Below are positions 9,553-19,700 of a stretch of DNA of 64,000 nucleotides, one piece after another; position 1 is the first letter of the stretch, and every line of letters starts with the position of its first letter. A program made the position numbers and the translations under genes. The notes below the pieces were generated by a model, which saw only the letters and a program-made list of their open reading frames with translations, was not told the DNA's origin and ran no database searches. Source of the stretch: Candidatus Cloacimonadota bacterium (GTDB lineage: Bacteria > Cloacimonadota > Cloacimonadia > JGIOTU-2); contig JAFGDR010000022.1 in the NCBI GenBank assembly GCA_016932035.1, positions 1-64,000 of the forward strand, written 5' to 3'.

Positions 9553-9864
9553 ACCTAAACTTATTACTATCTACATATTATTTTTTTATAATGAACGGAC
9601 TTTTCCGCGAAACAGTTTTGTGCTCGATACAAGCAACATCACGATAGTATCAAAGTATATAGGCAGTTTTCCTCTTTTGATTGCCAAAATGTATACCCAA
9701 ATCCCTTACGGTCAATATTTTGTTCCTATCAGTTATCATACTTCTGCTCTTATTCATATGAAGTTCGTATATGTACGGCATGGATTTTATCGTCAAGAAA
9801 TTGATGATTGTTGACAATAACGAGTGTACATCTCCTATTCATATATCAATTTTTTGGAGGTATC
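9553..9864. other. Divergent intergenic region between sprA and dtd
   Basis: About 312 bases without a convincing gene. The sprA side holds AT-rich DNA (a TATAAAAAAATAAT-like stretch on the minus strand around 9580-9592) that could be its promoter. The dtd side holds TTGACA at 9811-9816 with TATTCA at 9836-9841 (19-base spacing) and a strong ribosome site GGAGGT at 9856-9861. A short open frame through this DNA has no family resemblance. I see no RNA gene in it. Confidence 0.5.
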
Positions 9865-10305
9865 ATGCGGCTTCTTGTTCAGCGCGTGAAACGTTCATCA
9901 GTATCGGTTGATAACAAACTTGTTTCCGAAATTGGAACAGGGCTTCTTATCTTCCTGGGAATCGGGCATAAAGACACGAAAGAACAGGTGGAATACCTTG
10001 CAAAAAAAGCAATCAATTTGCGCATATTTGAGGATGACGAGGGAAAGATGAACCTCAGTGTCAAGGATATTGGAGGAGAGATTCTCCTTATTTCACAGTT
10101 TACACTGTATGCAGATATGAATAAAGGAAACCGTCCAAGTTTTTCTGAACCGGCTTCTCCCGATAAAGCCGAAGCACTATACGAATATTTTGGAAAGTGT
10201 CTTAATGAATTAGGCGTTCCAACAAAACTTGGTAAATTCGGTGCGCTCATGCAAATCGATCTGCTCAATTTCGGTCCTGCTACGTTTTGGCTGGAGAGGG
10301 AATAG
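9865..10305 (+). CDS. dtd: D-aminoacyl-tRNA deacylase
   Basis: A 146-residue enzyme that removes D-amino acids (and glycine from tRNA-Ala) from mischarged tRNA in the cytoplasm, as a homodimer. It shows the SQFTLYAD motif (77-84), followed by KGNRPSF, and a C-terminal GPAT (137-140) that carries the Gly-cisPro pair used for chiral proofreading. The usual NDGPVT reads NFGPAT here, a mild variation that keeps Gly-Pro. Length matches E. coli Dtd (145). I chose the ATG at 9865 because GGAGGT lies four bases upstream and the protein then begins MRLLVQRV as expected; an earlier in-frame start would add 19 residues. It heads a same-strand run with glyS. Confidence 0.95.
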   Translation: MRLLVQRVKRSSVSVDNKLVSEIGTGLLIFLGIGHKDTKEQVEYLAKKAINLRIFEDDEGKMNLSVKDIGGEILLISQFTLYADMNKGNRPSFSEPASPDKAEALYEYFGKCLNELGVPTKLGKFGALMQIDLLNFGPATFWLERE

Positions 10306-10372
10306 ATCTTACGGTAACTCGTCACCCAAAATCTTGACACAGTTTCCATAGTACGGAAATTTCCCCCTCAAT

Positions 10373-12445
10373 ATGAAAAATAATACCTATCTCTATGAAA
10401 TTGGAACAGAAGAAATTCCTGCTTCTTACATACGTCCTGCAGCAACCTATCTTCAGGAATATTTTTCAAAAAAACTAAAAGAAGCACAGCTTGAATTTTC
10501 AGAGATAAAACATTTTTCCACACCACGAAGATTGTGTCTTATTATTACGGGACTTCCACCCGGTCAAGCAGATTCATCTGAAGAAATAATCGGTCCTCCA
10601 AAACGAATTGCATATGATGATAAAGGGAATCTGAACAAAGTCGGGCTTGGTTTTATGAAAAAACAGGGACTCGATGAAAAGGATGTAATCATCAAAGAAC
10701 TTTCAAAGGGCGCGTACCTTAGCGCAACGAAACATTTCAAAGGAAAGTCTACAGAAGAAATTCTCCAAACAATCTCAATCGATGTCATCCCCAACATTCC
10801 TTTCCCGAAGAAGATGCATTGGGGTAACAGTGCTCTTTTTTTTGCCCGTCCGATCCGATGGCTTCTGGCATTATATAATGATAATATTCTTCCATTTGAA
10901 GTAGACGGCATAAAAAGTAATAATCTCACATATGGAAATAGATTTCAGATATTGCAAAATAATATTTATATTAATAATATAAGTAATTATATTTCTTTAT
11001 TAAATGAACATTTCGTTATCGCAGACAGGAATGAGCGAAAATCAAAGATCCGTGAAGAAATAAATGCTGCAGCAGAAAAAGCAGGAGGATATCCAGTCGA
11101 CGATGAGGAACTCCTCGAAACTGTCACAGATTTGGTTGAATATCCCTCGCCTATCATTGGCAGCTTTAATCCTTCATTCCTCGAATTACCTCCGAAAGTG
11201 CTGACAACAACCCTTTCAGAAACACAAAAATCATTCTCCGTAAAAAATAAACAAGGCGAACTTATACCCTTCTTTATCGGCATCGGAAACAGCAATCCGG
11301 CTACAATCGATAAAGTGCTTTATGGTAATGAACGCGTTATCAATGCGCGTCTCAGTGATGCAAAATTCTATTTCGATACGGACAGGGAAACATCCCTTGA
11401 AGCCAGAGTTCCAGAACTGAAAAAGGTCACGTTCATCAATAATCTCGGTACACTTTATGACAAAATAACGAGGATGAAATCACTCGGCAGCTGGGTTGCA
11501 CAATCACTTTCCTATGATGAGAATAAAATTTCACGCGCTGTTCTTCTATGCAAATCCGACCTGACAACACTCATTCTTGGTGAAAAGGAATACACAAAAC
11601 TTCAGGGCTACATGGGCTGGCAATATGCACTCAATGATGGAGAAGATCCTGAAGTAGCACAGGCAATTTTTGAGCAATATCTTCCACGTTTTAAAAATGA
11701 TGTTCTTCCCGAAACACAAACTGGTACAGCTCTCTCCCTCGTGGATAAGATGGATACTGTCACAGGATGTTTTTCGATCGGACTTCAACCAACCGGCACA
11801 AGCGATCCGCTCGGTATCAGGAGAGCAGGAAACGGAATAGTTAGCATTCTTGCTGCAAACAATATTTCCCTCGATCTTGTAGAATGTATCGATCAAAGCA
11901 TTGCAGCATTCAAGGAAGCCGATCCTGAGCTTCGTGATGCTGTCGTCGAATTCTTCATTCAGAGGATTCGTATGTACATCGAAAACAAGGGTATCGATTA
12001 TGATGTCATAAATGCAGTGCTAGAAGCTGGTTTTTCAGATATCCCGGATACACTCATCAGAGCTCAGTGCCTACAACAATTCAAAACCCATGATGATTTC
12101 AAGGATTTCATAGTCGGCTTTAAAAGAGCTTCCAATATTCTGGAAAGTTCAAAAAAGGAAGTAAAACTTCAAGAAGCGCTTTTGCAAGAAAAAGAAGAAT
12201 CCAAGCTCTACCAGAAACTACTCGAGATAATCCCATCATATAAAACTCATCTTGAAGATAGGGATTACGTCGAATGTTTTAATGATCTTCTCGGACTCAA
12301 AGTTTCTATAGATAATTTTTTTGATAATGTAATGGTGATGGTCGAAGATGAAAAATTGCGTGAAAACCGCATGGCGCTTCTTCGTTTAATACATTCGACC
12401 TTTGTAAAAACTGCTGATCTTTCGAAGATCGTATATGAATTATAA
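10373..12445 (+). CDS. glyS: Glycyl-tRNA synthetase beta subunit
   Basis: A 690-residue subunit of the bacterial alpha2-beta2 glycyl-tRNA synthetase, matching the family's usual length of about 690. The N-terminus has the hallmark EIGTEEIPASY (about 8-18) and the C-terminus carries the helical anticodon-binding (DALR-like) region. A GTSDPLGIRRAGNG segment is typical. The catalytic alpha subunit glyQ is not adjacent and must lie elsewhere, although glyQ and glyS usually sit together. The start lacks a Shine-Dalgarno sequence. A TTGACA at 10334-10339 lies only 33 bases before the ATG, so a very short or leaderless mRNA is possible, in addition to read-through from dtd. Confidence 0.95.
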   Translation: MKNNTYLYEIGTEEIPASYIRPAATYLQEYFSKKLKEAQLEFSEIKHFSTPRRLCLIITGLPPGQADSSEEIIGPPKRIAYDDKGNLNKVGLGFMKKQGLDEKDVIIKELSKGAYLSATKHFKGKSTEEILQTISIDVIPNIPFPKKMHWGNSALFFARPIRWLLALYNDNILPFEVDGIKSNNLTYGNRFQILQNNIYINNISNYISLLNEHFVIADRNERKSKIREEINAAAEKAGGYPVDDEELLETVTDLVEYPSPIIGSFNPSFLELPPKVLTTTLSETQKSFSVKNKQGELIPFFIGIGNSNPATIDKVLYGNERVINARLSDAKFYFDTDRETSLEARVPELKKVTFINNLGTLYDKITRMKSLGSWVAQSLSYDENKISRAVLLCKSDLTTLILGEKEYTKLQGYMGWQYALNDGEDPEVAQAIFEQYLPRFKNDVLPETQTGTALSLVDKMDTVTGCFSIGLQPTGTSDPLGIRRAGNGIVSILAANNISLDLVECIDQSIAAFKEADPELRDAVVEFFIQRIRMYIENKGIDYDVINAVLEAGFSDIPDTLIRAQCLQQFKTHDDFKDFIVGFKRASNILESSKKEVKLQEALLQEKEESKLYQKLLEIIPSYKTHLEDRDYVECFNDLLGLKVSIDNFFDNVMVMVEDEKLRENRMALLRLIHSTFVKTADLSKIVYEL

Positions 12446-12459
12446 TTTATGGAGTTTAA

Positions 12460-13659
12460 ATGAGCACATTCCTTTCCCATCGAGCCCGTGCAATAAAGCC
12501 GTCCCCGACACTTACTGTTTCTGCGCTTGCAAAACAGATGAAAGCCGAAGGCAAAGATGTAATCAATTTTGGTGTTGGTGAACCCGATTTCAACACACCC
12601 GATTATATCAAAGAAGCTGCGAAGCAGGCTTTGGATGATAATTTCACCCGTTATACAGCTGCTGCAGGAATTCCTGAGCTGAGAAATGCAATCGTCGAAA
12701 AACTACGCGTGGATAACGGTCTTGATTACAGCGCTGATCAAATCCTTGTATCTCCCGGTGCGAAAGCATCTATCATTCATATTCTGCTTGCAATCTGCGA
12801 TCCTCGTGACGAAGTGGTCATCCCTTCACCTTATTGGGTAAGCTACACATCGCAGGTCGAAATGGTAGATGGACACCCGATCCTTCTTCTCACTAATATG
12901 AGTACAAATTTCAAGATCACAGCGAAGCAACTTGAAGAAGCACTGAATTCATTAAGCAATCCGAAAGCACTTATTCTTAATTCTCCAAACAATCCTACAG
13001 GAAGTGTTTATTCAGAAGAAGATTTACTGGGAATTGCTGAAGTATGTGCAAAAAATGATATTTTTATTATTTCTGATGAGATTTATGAGAAACTCATTTA
13101 TGATGGTGAAAAGCATGTATCGATCGCATCCCTTTCTCCTGAGGTAAAAGAAAAGACCATTGTCATTAATGGTGTATCAAAGGCATACGCAATGACCGGA
13201 TGGCGTCTTGGATATGCTGCAGGTCCTCTTGAAGTTATTAAATATGCAAGCCGCATACAAAGTCATACCACATCAAACGTGAACTCAATGACACAGAAAG
13301 CTGCAGTGGTTGCATTGCGGGAGGATGACGGAAGTATCGAACGGATGCGCCAGCAGTTTGAAAAGCGCAGAAATTTCCTTGTTGAAGGACTGAATTCGAT
13401 TCCTAATATTAAATGCACACTTCCAAAAGGCGCTTTTTATGCTATGCCGGACATATCGTTTTATCTTCAAAACAACTCGAAAAATATCACATCATCTGCA
13501 GACCTATGCACATATATTCTTAAAAATAATCTGGTCGCAATCGTTCCCGGCTCTGCTTTCGGGGCAAATAATTATGTTCGCTTTTCCTATGCAAATTCAA
13601 TGGAGAACATCGAAGCTGGTTTGCAGCGTTTTGCTGATGGATTGAATCGCATTTTATAA
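12460..13659 (+). CDS. aspC: Aspartate/aromatic aminotransferase, class I PLP-dependent
   Basis: A 399-residue fold-type I aminotransferase that swaps amino groups between aspartate (or related amino acids) and 2-oxoglutarate. The pyridoxal-phosphate lysine lies in GVSKAYAMTGWRLGY (about residues 237-250). The substrate-binding signatures GVGEPDFNTP (about 39-48), NSPNNPTGSVY (about 169-179) and SDEIYEKL (about 203-210) fit the AspAT Ib subgroup found in Thermus and Bacillus. A GGAG ribosome site lies 7 bases before the ATG, 14 bases after glyS. It is part of the glyS-purM run. Whether it prefers aspartate or another amino acid cannot be fixed from sequence alone. Confidence 0.88.
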   Translation: MSTFLSHRARAIKPSPTLTVSALAKQMKAEGKDVINFGVGEPDFNTPDYIKEAAKQALDDNFTRYTAAAGIPELRNAIVEKLRVDNGLDYSADQILVSPGAKASIIHILLAICDPRDEVVIPSPYWVSYTSQVEMVDGHPILLLTNMSTNFKITAKQLEEALNSLSNPKALILNSPNNPTGSVYSEEDLLGIAEVCAKNDIFIISDEIYEKLIYDGEKHVSIASLSPEVKEKTIVINGVSKAYAMTGWRLGYAAGPLEVIKYASRIQSHTTSNVNSMTQKAAVVALREDDGSIERMRQQFEKRRNFLVEGLNSIPNIKCTLPKGAFYAMPDISFYLQNNSKNITSSADLCTYILKNNLVAIVPGSAFGANNYVRFSYANSMENIEAGLQRFADGLNRIL

Positions 13660-13660
13660 C

Positions 13661-13879
13661 ATGTCATTTTTTACCGACGAATGGAAGAAGCGAAGAACAT
13701 ATCGAAATAAAGACCTTACTTCTGTCTGGAAATTGATCATACGCATTCTCCTTCTTATTATTCTCATTATTCTTATACGGTTTTTTTCTACAGGTGGTGT
13801 TTCAAAATTCTGGAATTACATTCTTCATGAAAACGACAAACCTGCGACGGTTATCATTGAAGAAGAGGTGGTCGAATAA
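13661..13879 (+). CDS. Small single-pass membrane protein
   Basis: A 72-residue protein with a basic N-terminus (KKRRTYRNK), one strong hydrophobic helix at about 24-43 made almost only of Ile and Leu, and an acidic C-terminal tail (EEEVVE). The charge pattern predicts a cytoplasmic N-terminus and a periplasmic tail. I do not recognise a family. It begins one base after the aminotransferase stop codon and its own stop overlaps the next start by one base. That position makes a non-coding accident unlikely and implies co-translation with metabolic genes. Confidence 0.65.
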   Translation: MSFFTDEWKKRRTYRNKDLTSVWKLIIRILLLIILIILIRFFSTGGVSKFWNYILHENDKPATVIIEEEVVE

Positions 13880-14781
13880 TGAGTCTGCTTGTTGTCGGCT
13901 CCATCGGATTAGATACTATAGAAAATCATCACGGGAAGGTCCGTGATGTACTTGGAGGTTCTGCGATATATGCCTCTGTTTCAGCCAGCTTTTTGTATGA
14001 TAATGTGGCAATCGTCGGCATAGTTGGTAAGGATTTTCCGGAAGAATATATTACGCTTTTAAAAAAACATGGGGTCAATACTGCCGCACTTCAGTTTGCG
14101 GATGGTCAAACCTTCCGCTGGAGGGGACGCTACACCAATCTCAACCAGGCAATCACACTTGAAACTCATCTCAATGTTTTTGCATCTTTTGATCCAACGA
14201 TTCCTGAAGAACTACAAACCTCTCCATTTATTCTACTTGGCAATATTGATCCTGAAATACAACTCAAAGTGATCACACAAATGAAAGAGCCTAAGATCAT
14301 TGCCGCAGATACAATGAATTACTGGATCATCAAAAAACTCGATGCACTCATGGAGATGTTACAGCATATTGATATACTTTTTATTAATGATGAAGAAATT
14401 AGATTATTAACCCTGGAACACTATTTGTATGATGCGTCCCAGAAAATTCTGACATATGGCCCAAAGACGGTTGTCGTCAAAAAGGGTGAGCACGGTGTTA
14501 TGATCGTAAAAAAGGATTTCTACTTTTTTGCTCCAGGCTATCCTCTGAAAAAGGTTATGGATACAACAGGTGCAGGTGACTGTTTCTCCGGAGGTTTCAT
14601 GGGTCATCTTGCTTATTGTAAAACACTTAATGAGTCAACGCTTAGGCAGGCAGCGATCATGGGCACCATTACATCGGCTTATAATGTTGAGGGCTTTAGC
14701 CTAGACGCACTTACAAAGCTCTCGAAAGACAAAATTATTTCGCGTTTTAATAAACTAAAAAAATATACACAGTTCGAATAA
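13879..14781 (+). CDS. PfkB-family carbohydrate/nucleoside kinase
   Basis: A 300-residue ribokinase-like sugar kinase. The N-terminal glycine motif appears in VLGGSAIYASVSAS (about 24-37). The C-terminal signature DTTGAGDCFSGGF (228-240) supplies the anion hole and the catalytic Asp at about 234. It should transfer phosphate from ATP to a sugar, nucleoside or related hydroxyl; the substrate cannot be read from the sequence. Start and stop overlap its neighbours by single bases (TAATG type), so it is tightly coupled to the small membrane protein upstream and to purM downstream. A nucleoside or ribose-type substrate would suit the purine neighbour, but this is only context. Confidence 0.85.
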   Translation: MSLLVVGSIGLDTIENHHGKVRDVLGGSAIYASVSASFLYDNVAIVGIVGKDFPEEYITLLKKHGVNTAALQFADGQTFRWRGRYTNLNQAITLETHLNVFASFDPTIPEELQTSPFILLGNIDPEIQLKVITQMKEPKIIAADTMNYWIIKKLDALMEMLQHIDILFINDEEIRLLTLEHYLYDASQKILTYGPKTVVVKKGEHGVMIVKKDFYFFAPGYPLKKVMDTTGAGDCFSGGFMGHLAYCKTLNESTLRQAAIMGTITSAYNVEGFSLDALTKLSKDKIISRFNKLKKYTQFE

Positions 14782-15800
14782 TGAAAGACTCGATCGATTA
14801 CAAAAAAGCAGGTGTAGACATTAAGGCAGGAGAAAAAGCTGTCGATCTTATAAAACCGCTTGCAAAAAATACTTTCTCAAAAGATGTTGTAACTGACATT
14901 GGCTCATTCGGGGCACTTTTCAAACTCGATCTCTCAAGATGGACAAAACCAATACTCGTTTCGAGCACAGACAGCGTTGGTACAAAAGTACACATTGCAA
15001 ACATGCTTCAAAAATGGGATACTCTTGGGCAGGATATCGTTAATCATTGTGTAAATGATATCCTTACCCAGGGTGCGTATCCGCTTTTCTTTTTGGATTA
15101 TATCGGCATCGGGAAAGTACTGCCTAGGCATATTCAAGAAATTGTCAAAGGACTCACTCAAGCATGCAAAGAGAATGACTGTGCACTTATCGGTGGAGAG
15201 CTCGCCGAGATGCCGTCTCTGTATAGCGATGATGATTTTGATCTTGTTGGAACGATTATCGGTTGTGTTAATGAGGATAAAGTCATCTCAGGTAAGACTA
15301 TTTCAGATAGTGATATTCTTCTCGGATTTCCTTCAACCGGACTTCATACAAATGGCTATACCCTCGCTCGTAAAATTGTTTTTGACATAATGCAATTAAA
15401 ACCGGGTTCGTTCATTGAAGACTTACATTCTACAATTGCCGAAGTACTTCTTGCTGTTCATAAATCCTACTACCCTATCTTAAAACCGTATATAGAAAAT
15501 AAAATAATCAAGGGACTTGCACATATTACAGGTGGAGGAATACCCGGTAATCTGAAACGGATAATTCCAGGTGGTTTCTCTGCTGTTGTACAAAAGGACT
15601 CTTGGGAAATACCGCCACTATTCGAGATGCTCCAAAAAGGGGGAAATGTACATATTGATGAGATGTATCGAGCATTCAATATGGGTATCGGAATGATTGC
15701 AATCGTCGATGAAGAACATGCTGACATTATTATTGAGGAAACTGATGCGATAATCATCGGTTCAATTGAAAAAGGGAAGAAAAAAGTAGTACTTCAATAA
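14781..15800 (+). CDS. purM: Phosphoribosylformylglycinamidine cyclo-ligase
   Basis: A 339-residue AIR synthetase, the fifth step of purine synthesis: FGAM plus ATP gives aminoimidazole ribonucleotide. Family features are YKKAGVDIKAGEKAV at the start, the STDSVGTKVHIA segment (about 60-71) and a GGGIPGNLKRIIP loop (about 252-264). Length matches E. coli PurM (345). The ATG shares a base with the stop of the PfkB kinase (TAATG), and its own stop shares a base with the LipM-like gene, so all three are translationally coupled. No other pur genes are nearby, so the pathway is dispersed in this genome. Confidence 0.94.
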   Translation: MKDSIDYKKAGVDIKAGEKAVDLIKPLAKNTFSKDVVTDIGSFGALFKLDLSRWTKPILVSSTDSVGTKVHIANMLQKWDTLGQDIVNHCVNDILTQGAYPLFFLDYIGIGKVLPRHIQEIVKGLTQACKENDCALIGGELAEMPSLYSDDDFDLVGTIIGCVNEDKVISGKTISDSDILLGFPSTGLHTNGYTLARKIVFDIMQLKPGSFIEDLHSTIAEVLLAVHKSYYPILKPYIENKIIKGLAHITGGGIPGNLKRIIPGGFSAVVQKDSWEIPPLFEMLQKGGNVHIDEMYRAFNMGIGMIAIVDEEHADIIIEETDAIIIGSIEKGKKKVVLQ

Positions 15801-16609
15801 TGGCAGAAACCTGGCGCTTCATCAATTCCGGAAAACTCAAACCTTATGAGAATATGGCAATGGATGAAGCACTTTTATTTGGTGTCATTAATAGAAATTA
15901 CCCTCCTGCAGTACGAGTTTATGATTGGCATCCCCCCACCGTTTCTTTCGGATATCATCAGAAGATCCACGAGCACATTTGTATTGAAAAAGTAAAAGAA
16001 TATGGATTTGGACTTGTTCGACGTCCAACCGGCGGAAGAGCAGTTCTTCATTATGATGAAGTAACCTACGCAGTTATATCCAGAACTGACGGAGTTCTTT
16101 CCGGTTCCATACTTGAATCCTACCAAAAAATAGGAAGAGTGTTACTCTCATCTCTTCATGAGATTGGAATCGATGCTGTTATGTATGACAGCATGCCATC
16201 CGAAAGAGAGCAGAAGATTTGGATCAATCCCTGTTTCACAAGCGCTTCAAAGTATGAGATAAACTATAATGGAAAAAAACTAATAGGTAGCGCTCAGATA
16301 CGAAAAGGCAATGCCCTTCTTCAGCACGGATCAATTCTTTTCAATCATAATCAGGAATTGATGGCAGAGCTATTACCTACGAAAAGCATAAAAGAAAAAG
16401 AAACAATAAAGAAACTCTTATCAAAAAAAACCGTTGCAGTGAATTCACTTCTCGAGAATCCTGTGACATTTAATAATTTTGCAAATGTCTTAAAGAAAAA
16501 TTTCCAAAATATTCTTGGAATTACTTTCTCAGAAAACGATGAGTTAACATCATATGAGAAACAATTGTATGAAGGTTTCAAAAATAAGTATAACTTCGAT
16601 GAAAAGTAA
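15800..16609 (+). CDS. LipM-like octanoyltransferase / lipoate-protein ligase family
   Basis: A 269-residue member of the biotin/lipoyl transferase family (BPL_LplA_LipB). The lipoyl-binding motif RRPTGGRAVLH (74-84) and GSAQIRKG (163-170) are clear. A cysteine at 145 (PCFTSAS) sits where B. subtilis LipM has its acyl-thioester cysteine. This favours an octanoyl-ACP transferase acting on GcvH or E2 domains over an ATP-dependent LplA ligase, which lacks that cysteine. LipL amidotransferase is a close alternative. It acts in the cytoplasm in lipoic acid assembly. The start overlaps the purM stop by one base, and it ends the housekeeping run. Confidence 0.82.
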   Translation: MAETWRFINSGKLKPYENMAMDEALLFGVINRNYPPAVRVYDWHPPTVSFGYHQKIHEHICIEKVKEYGFGLVRRPTGGRAVLHYDEVTYAVISRTDGVLSGSILESYQKIGRVLLSSLHEIGIDAVMYDSMPSEREQKIWINPCFTSASKYEINYNGKKLIGSAQIRKGNALLQHGSILFNHNQELMAELLPTKSIKEKETIKKLLSKKTVAVNSLLENPVTFNNFANVLKKNFQNILGITFSENDELTSYEKQLYEGFKNKYNFDEK

Positions 16610-16711
16610 TGTTTTATTGATGTACAAAAAAGTTGACATATGTTTTAGCGCACTTGAAATTAGTTCCGTGTCTTAGTACCTAAGACCAATTTTTTCATGA
16701 AGGGAGAAGCT

Positions 16712-19700
16712 ATGAAAAGGTACTTATTCGCTTTTACATTCGTTGTGCTTTTTCTTCTAGTAGCCGTACTCCATGCAGGTACGACAGGTAAACTTGCTGG
16801 CCGGGTTACTGATATTGATTCTGGAGAGCCCGTTATCGGCGCCAATGTAATCATTATTGAGAAACAAATAGGTGCAACCACAGACGACAAAGGTCGTTAT
16901 ATGGTAATTAACATTCCTCCTGGCACCTATGAAGTCAAAGCTTTCAGAATGGGTTATCAAGCAGTCACCATTACAGATGTAAAGATCAATCTTGACTTGA
17001 CCACAACCTTAAACTTCGAACTCAAAAGCACTGATACACAAATTGAAGGTATCACTGTTAGAGCAGAACAGAAGCTTGTTGAGAGAGATATTACAGGTTC
17101 GGAAAAAATCATTAGTTCCGAAGATATCGAACAAATGCCGGTTCAATCAATTCAAGAGATCGTTGCTGTTACTGCTGGTGCTGTAGGTTCTGGAGAAAAT
17201 CTTCACATTAGAGGAGGTCGTGCTAATGAGGTTGTGTACACTGTTGACGGTATGTCGGTTTCCAATCCGGTTGATAACGGATTTGGCATGCAGCTCGATA
17301 TGGACGCTGTTGGAGACATGTCCGTTCAGACAGGTGGTTTTACTGCTGAGTTCGGTAACGCACAATCAGCCATTATTAACCTTGTGACAAAATCAGGTGG
17401 TCCTGAATATTCAGGAAAGCTCGAAATGAGTTCCGACCACATCTTTGATGAAGGAAGCAATGAAGACCAGGTCAAATTTGCATTTGGTGGGCCGATCATT
17501 CCTTCCGGCTCTCAACATCAAAGAGATAAGTTCACATTCTATCTCAACACTACTGGTGCATGGACAGACGGAAGGTACAAAGATTACTATGCTCTTGAAG
17601 AAACCAACCCTCTGTCTAATCCTCTTGGGCAACTTTCTTATTTCGGATTCGGTGATTCATTATATTATTTTAACGAGATCAATTCAATCACAGAAGGAAG
17701 AGATAAAATTTGGTTGTTTGATGTAGGTGACAGGTATGTTAACAGCTATCAAGCTAACTTTAAAACAAAGTTCCAGGTTAGTCCAACTGTCAAACTTACA
17801 GCAGCAGTTAGAGGTGATAGGGAAACAAATCTTCCTTTCAATTATCTTAACCGATTGTCTCTTCGCTATATGAACCACTGGACAACAGAACATAATCAAC
17901 TTGCACTCACCTGGGATCAAACGATATCTCCAAAAATGTTCTATACTGTCCGCGCAAGCAGGTTCGAGACAAATATTGATTTGAATTCCGGTGTTGATAG
18001 AGGTTGGTATTTCACCGCTCAAAATGTTGATTGGAACAATCCGACATGGACTGAAGATCCGACTTCCAATAACTTTGGCGTTCATATTCCCGGGCAGCAG
18101 GAAGATCAGATTTTAGAATATTACGACCAGTTTAATGATGAACAACCAGTGCCGCTGTTCACAAATCCGGGAACACACGCGGGGAATTTCTGGAAAGACC
18201 AGACAATCACCTATTCTTTGAGAAGTGATTTCACTTACCAGATAAACGAAATACATCAAGCTAAAACCGGTATTGAGATCAAATTCAACGAAATTTATAA
18301 AGACCGTCTTAATAATCCCTGGGACATTGATGACGTTACAAGACTTCCTAATTATCTAAAAACAGTAACAAAAGTTGATACAAATGTTACTCCCTATGAT
18401 CAACTAAATATGGTTGCATATGGCGAAGATATTTACTGGAAGAATGATTTTATCGACGCAATCAAGTTTGCTGGCGGAAATATTGACGGCTATAAAGCCT
18501 TTCCCTGGCAGGGCGCATACTATCTCCAAGATAAGATGGAGTGGGAAGGTATGATCGTTAATGCCGGTATGCGTTTCGACTTCTGGTATCTTGGAAACAA
18601 ATACCAGATTAAAAGTGATACAACTGGTAAATATATTGATGCAGAATGGGACAAGGTTACATACATTGTAGACGATGGCAGCGGTGGATTTGAGACCAGA
18701 ACTGAAGATGTTAAAAAATTCCAAATCATGGTTAGTCCCCGTTTAGGTGTATCACATCCTATTACTGATAAAGATGTGCTTCACTTTGCATATAACTACC
18801 AAAGTCAGCTTCCTCCAATGCAGTATGTGTTCACCAGCTCAACAGAGCGCGCAGGAGAGGTGGGAGCTCAAGTTGGTAATCCTAACCTGAAGCCCGAAAC
18901 AACTATCACATATGAGGTTGGTGTCGAGCATCAGATGGGTGAAGATTACCTTCTTGATGTGACTATTTTCTACAAGAATATCTATAATCTTGTTAGTATT
19001 CTTGATAATGACTACTCTCTCCTTCCGGATAGTATTGCACAAGCCGGCAGACAATACTGGCTTTATATTTCGCAGGACTATGGCAGTGCACGTGGTGTAG
19101 AACTTACCCTGAAAAAACGTTTTAGTAATTTCTGGGGCTTCACACTTGGATACACATATTCCTGGGCAAACGGACGTAACTCCGGTGCCGTTGAAGCAAG
19201 AGACAACCTGAGAGAATTTCCTCTTGATTGGGACATCAGACATAATGCTTCACTGAATTTTGATTTCAGAATTCCCGAAGACGAAGAGTTCTATCTCTTT
19301 GGTATCAAGATGCCTGATAAATTCTATACAAGCTTGCTCTGGAGAATTCAATCAGGTGCTCCCTATACTCCTTTAACACCTGATCCTGATAGTAATGTCC
19401 AACTTGAAACAAATTCCGATAGACTTCCTTGGACAAATAGTGCAGACCTGAGAGTGAGTAAAGCATTCAACCTTTTTGGTGATACTAAATTCACTATCTT
19501 CTGCAATATTTCAAATTTATTTAATACCCTTAATATTAACTACGTTGATACAAAAACCGGTGAAACACCTGATAAAGGCACCCTTACCTATTGGGACACC
19601 TATGATTTAAATCATGACGGCAAGATCGAACGAGAAGATGGTGAAGACGTTACAGGCGCTGCCATTTATCTTGAAGGACTTTCCAATCCCAATATCTATT

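Noticed and set aside
9524-9814. A 96-codon open frame in the sprA-dtd gap
   Set aside because: It overlaps the start of sprA, lacks a ribosome site and resembles no protein family.
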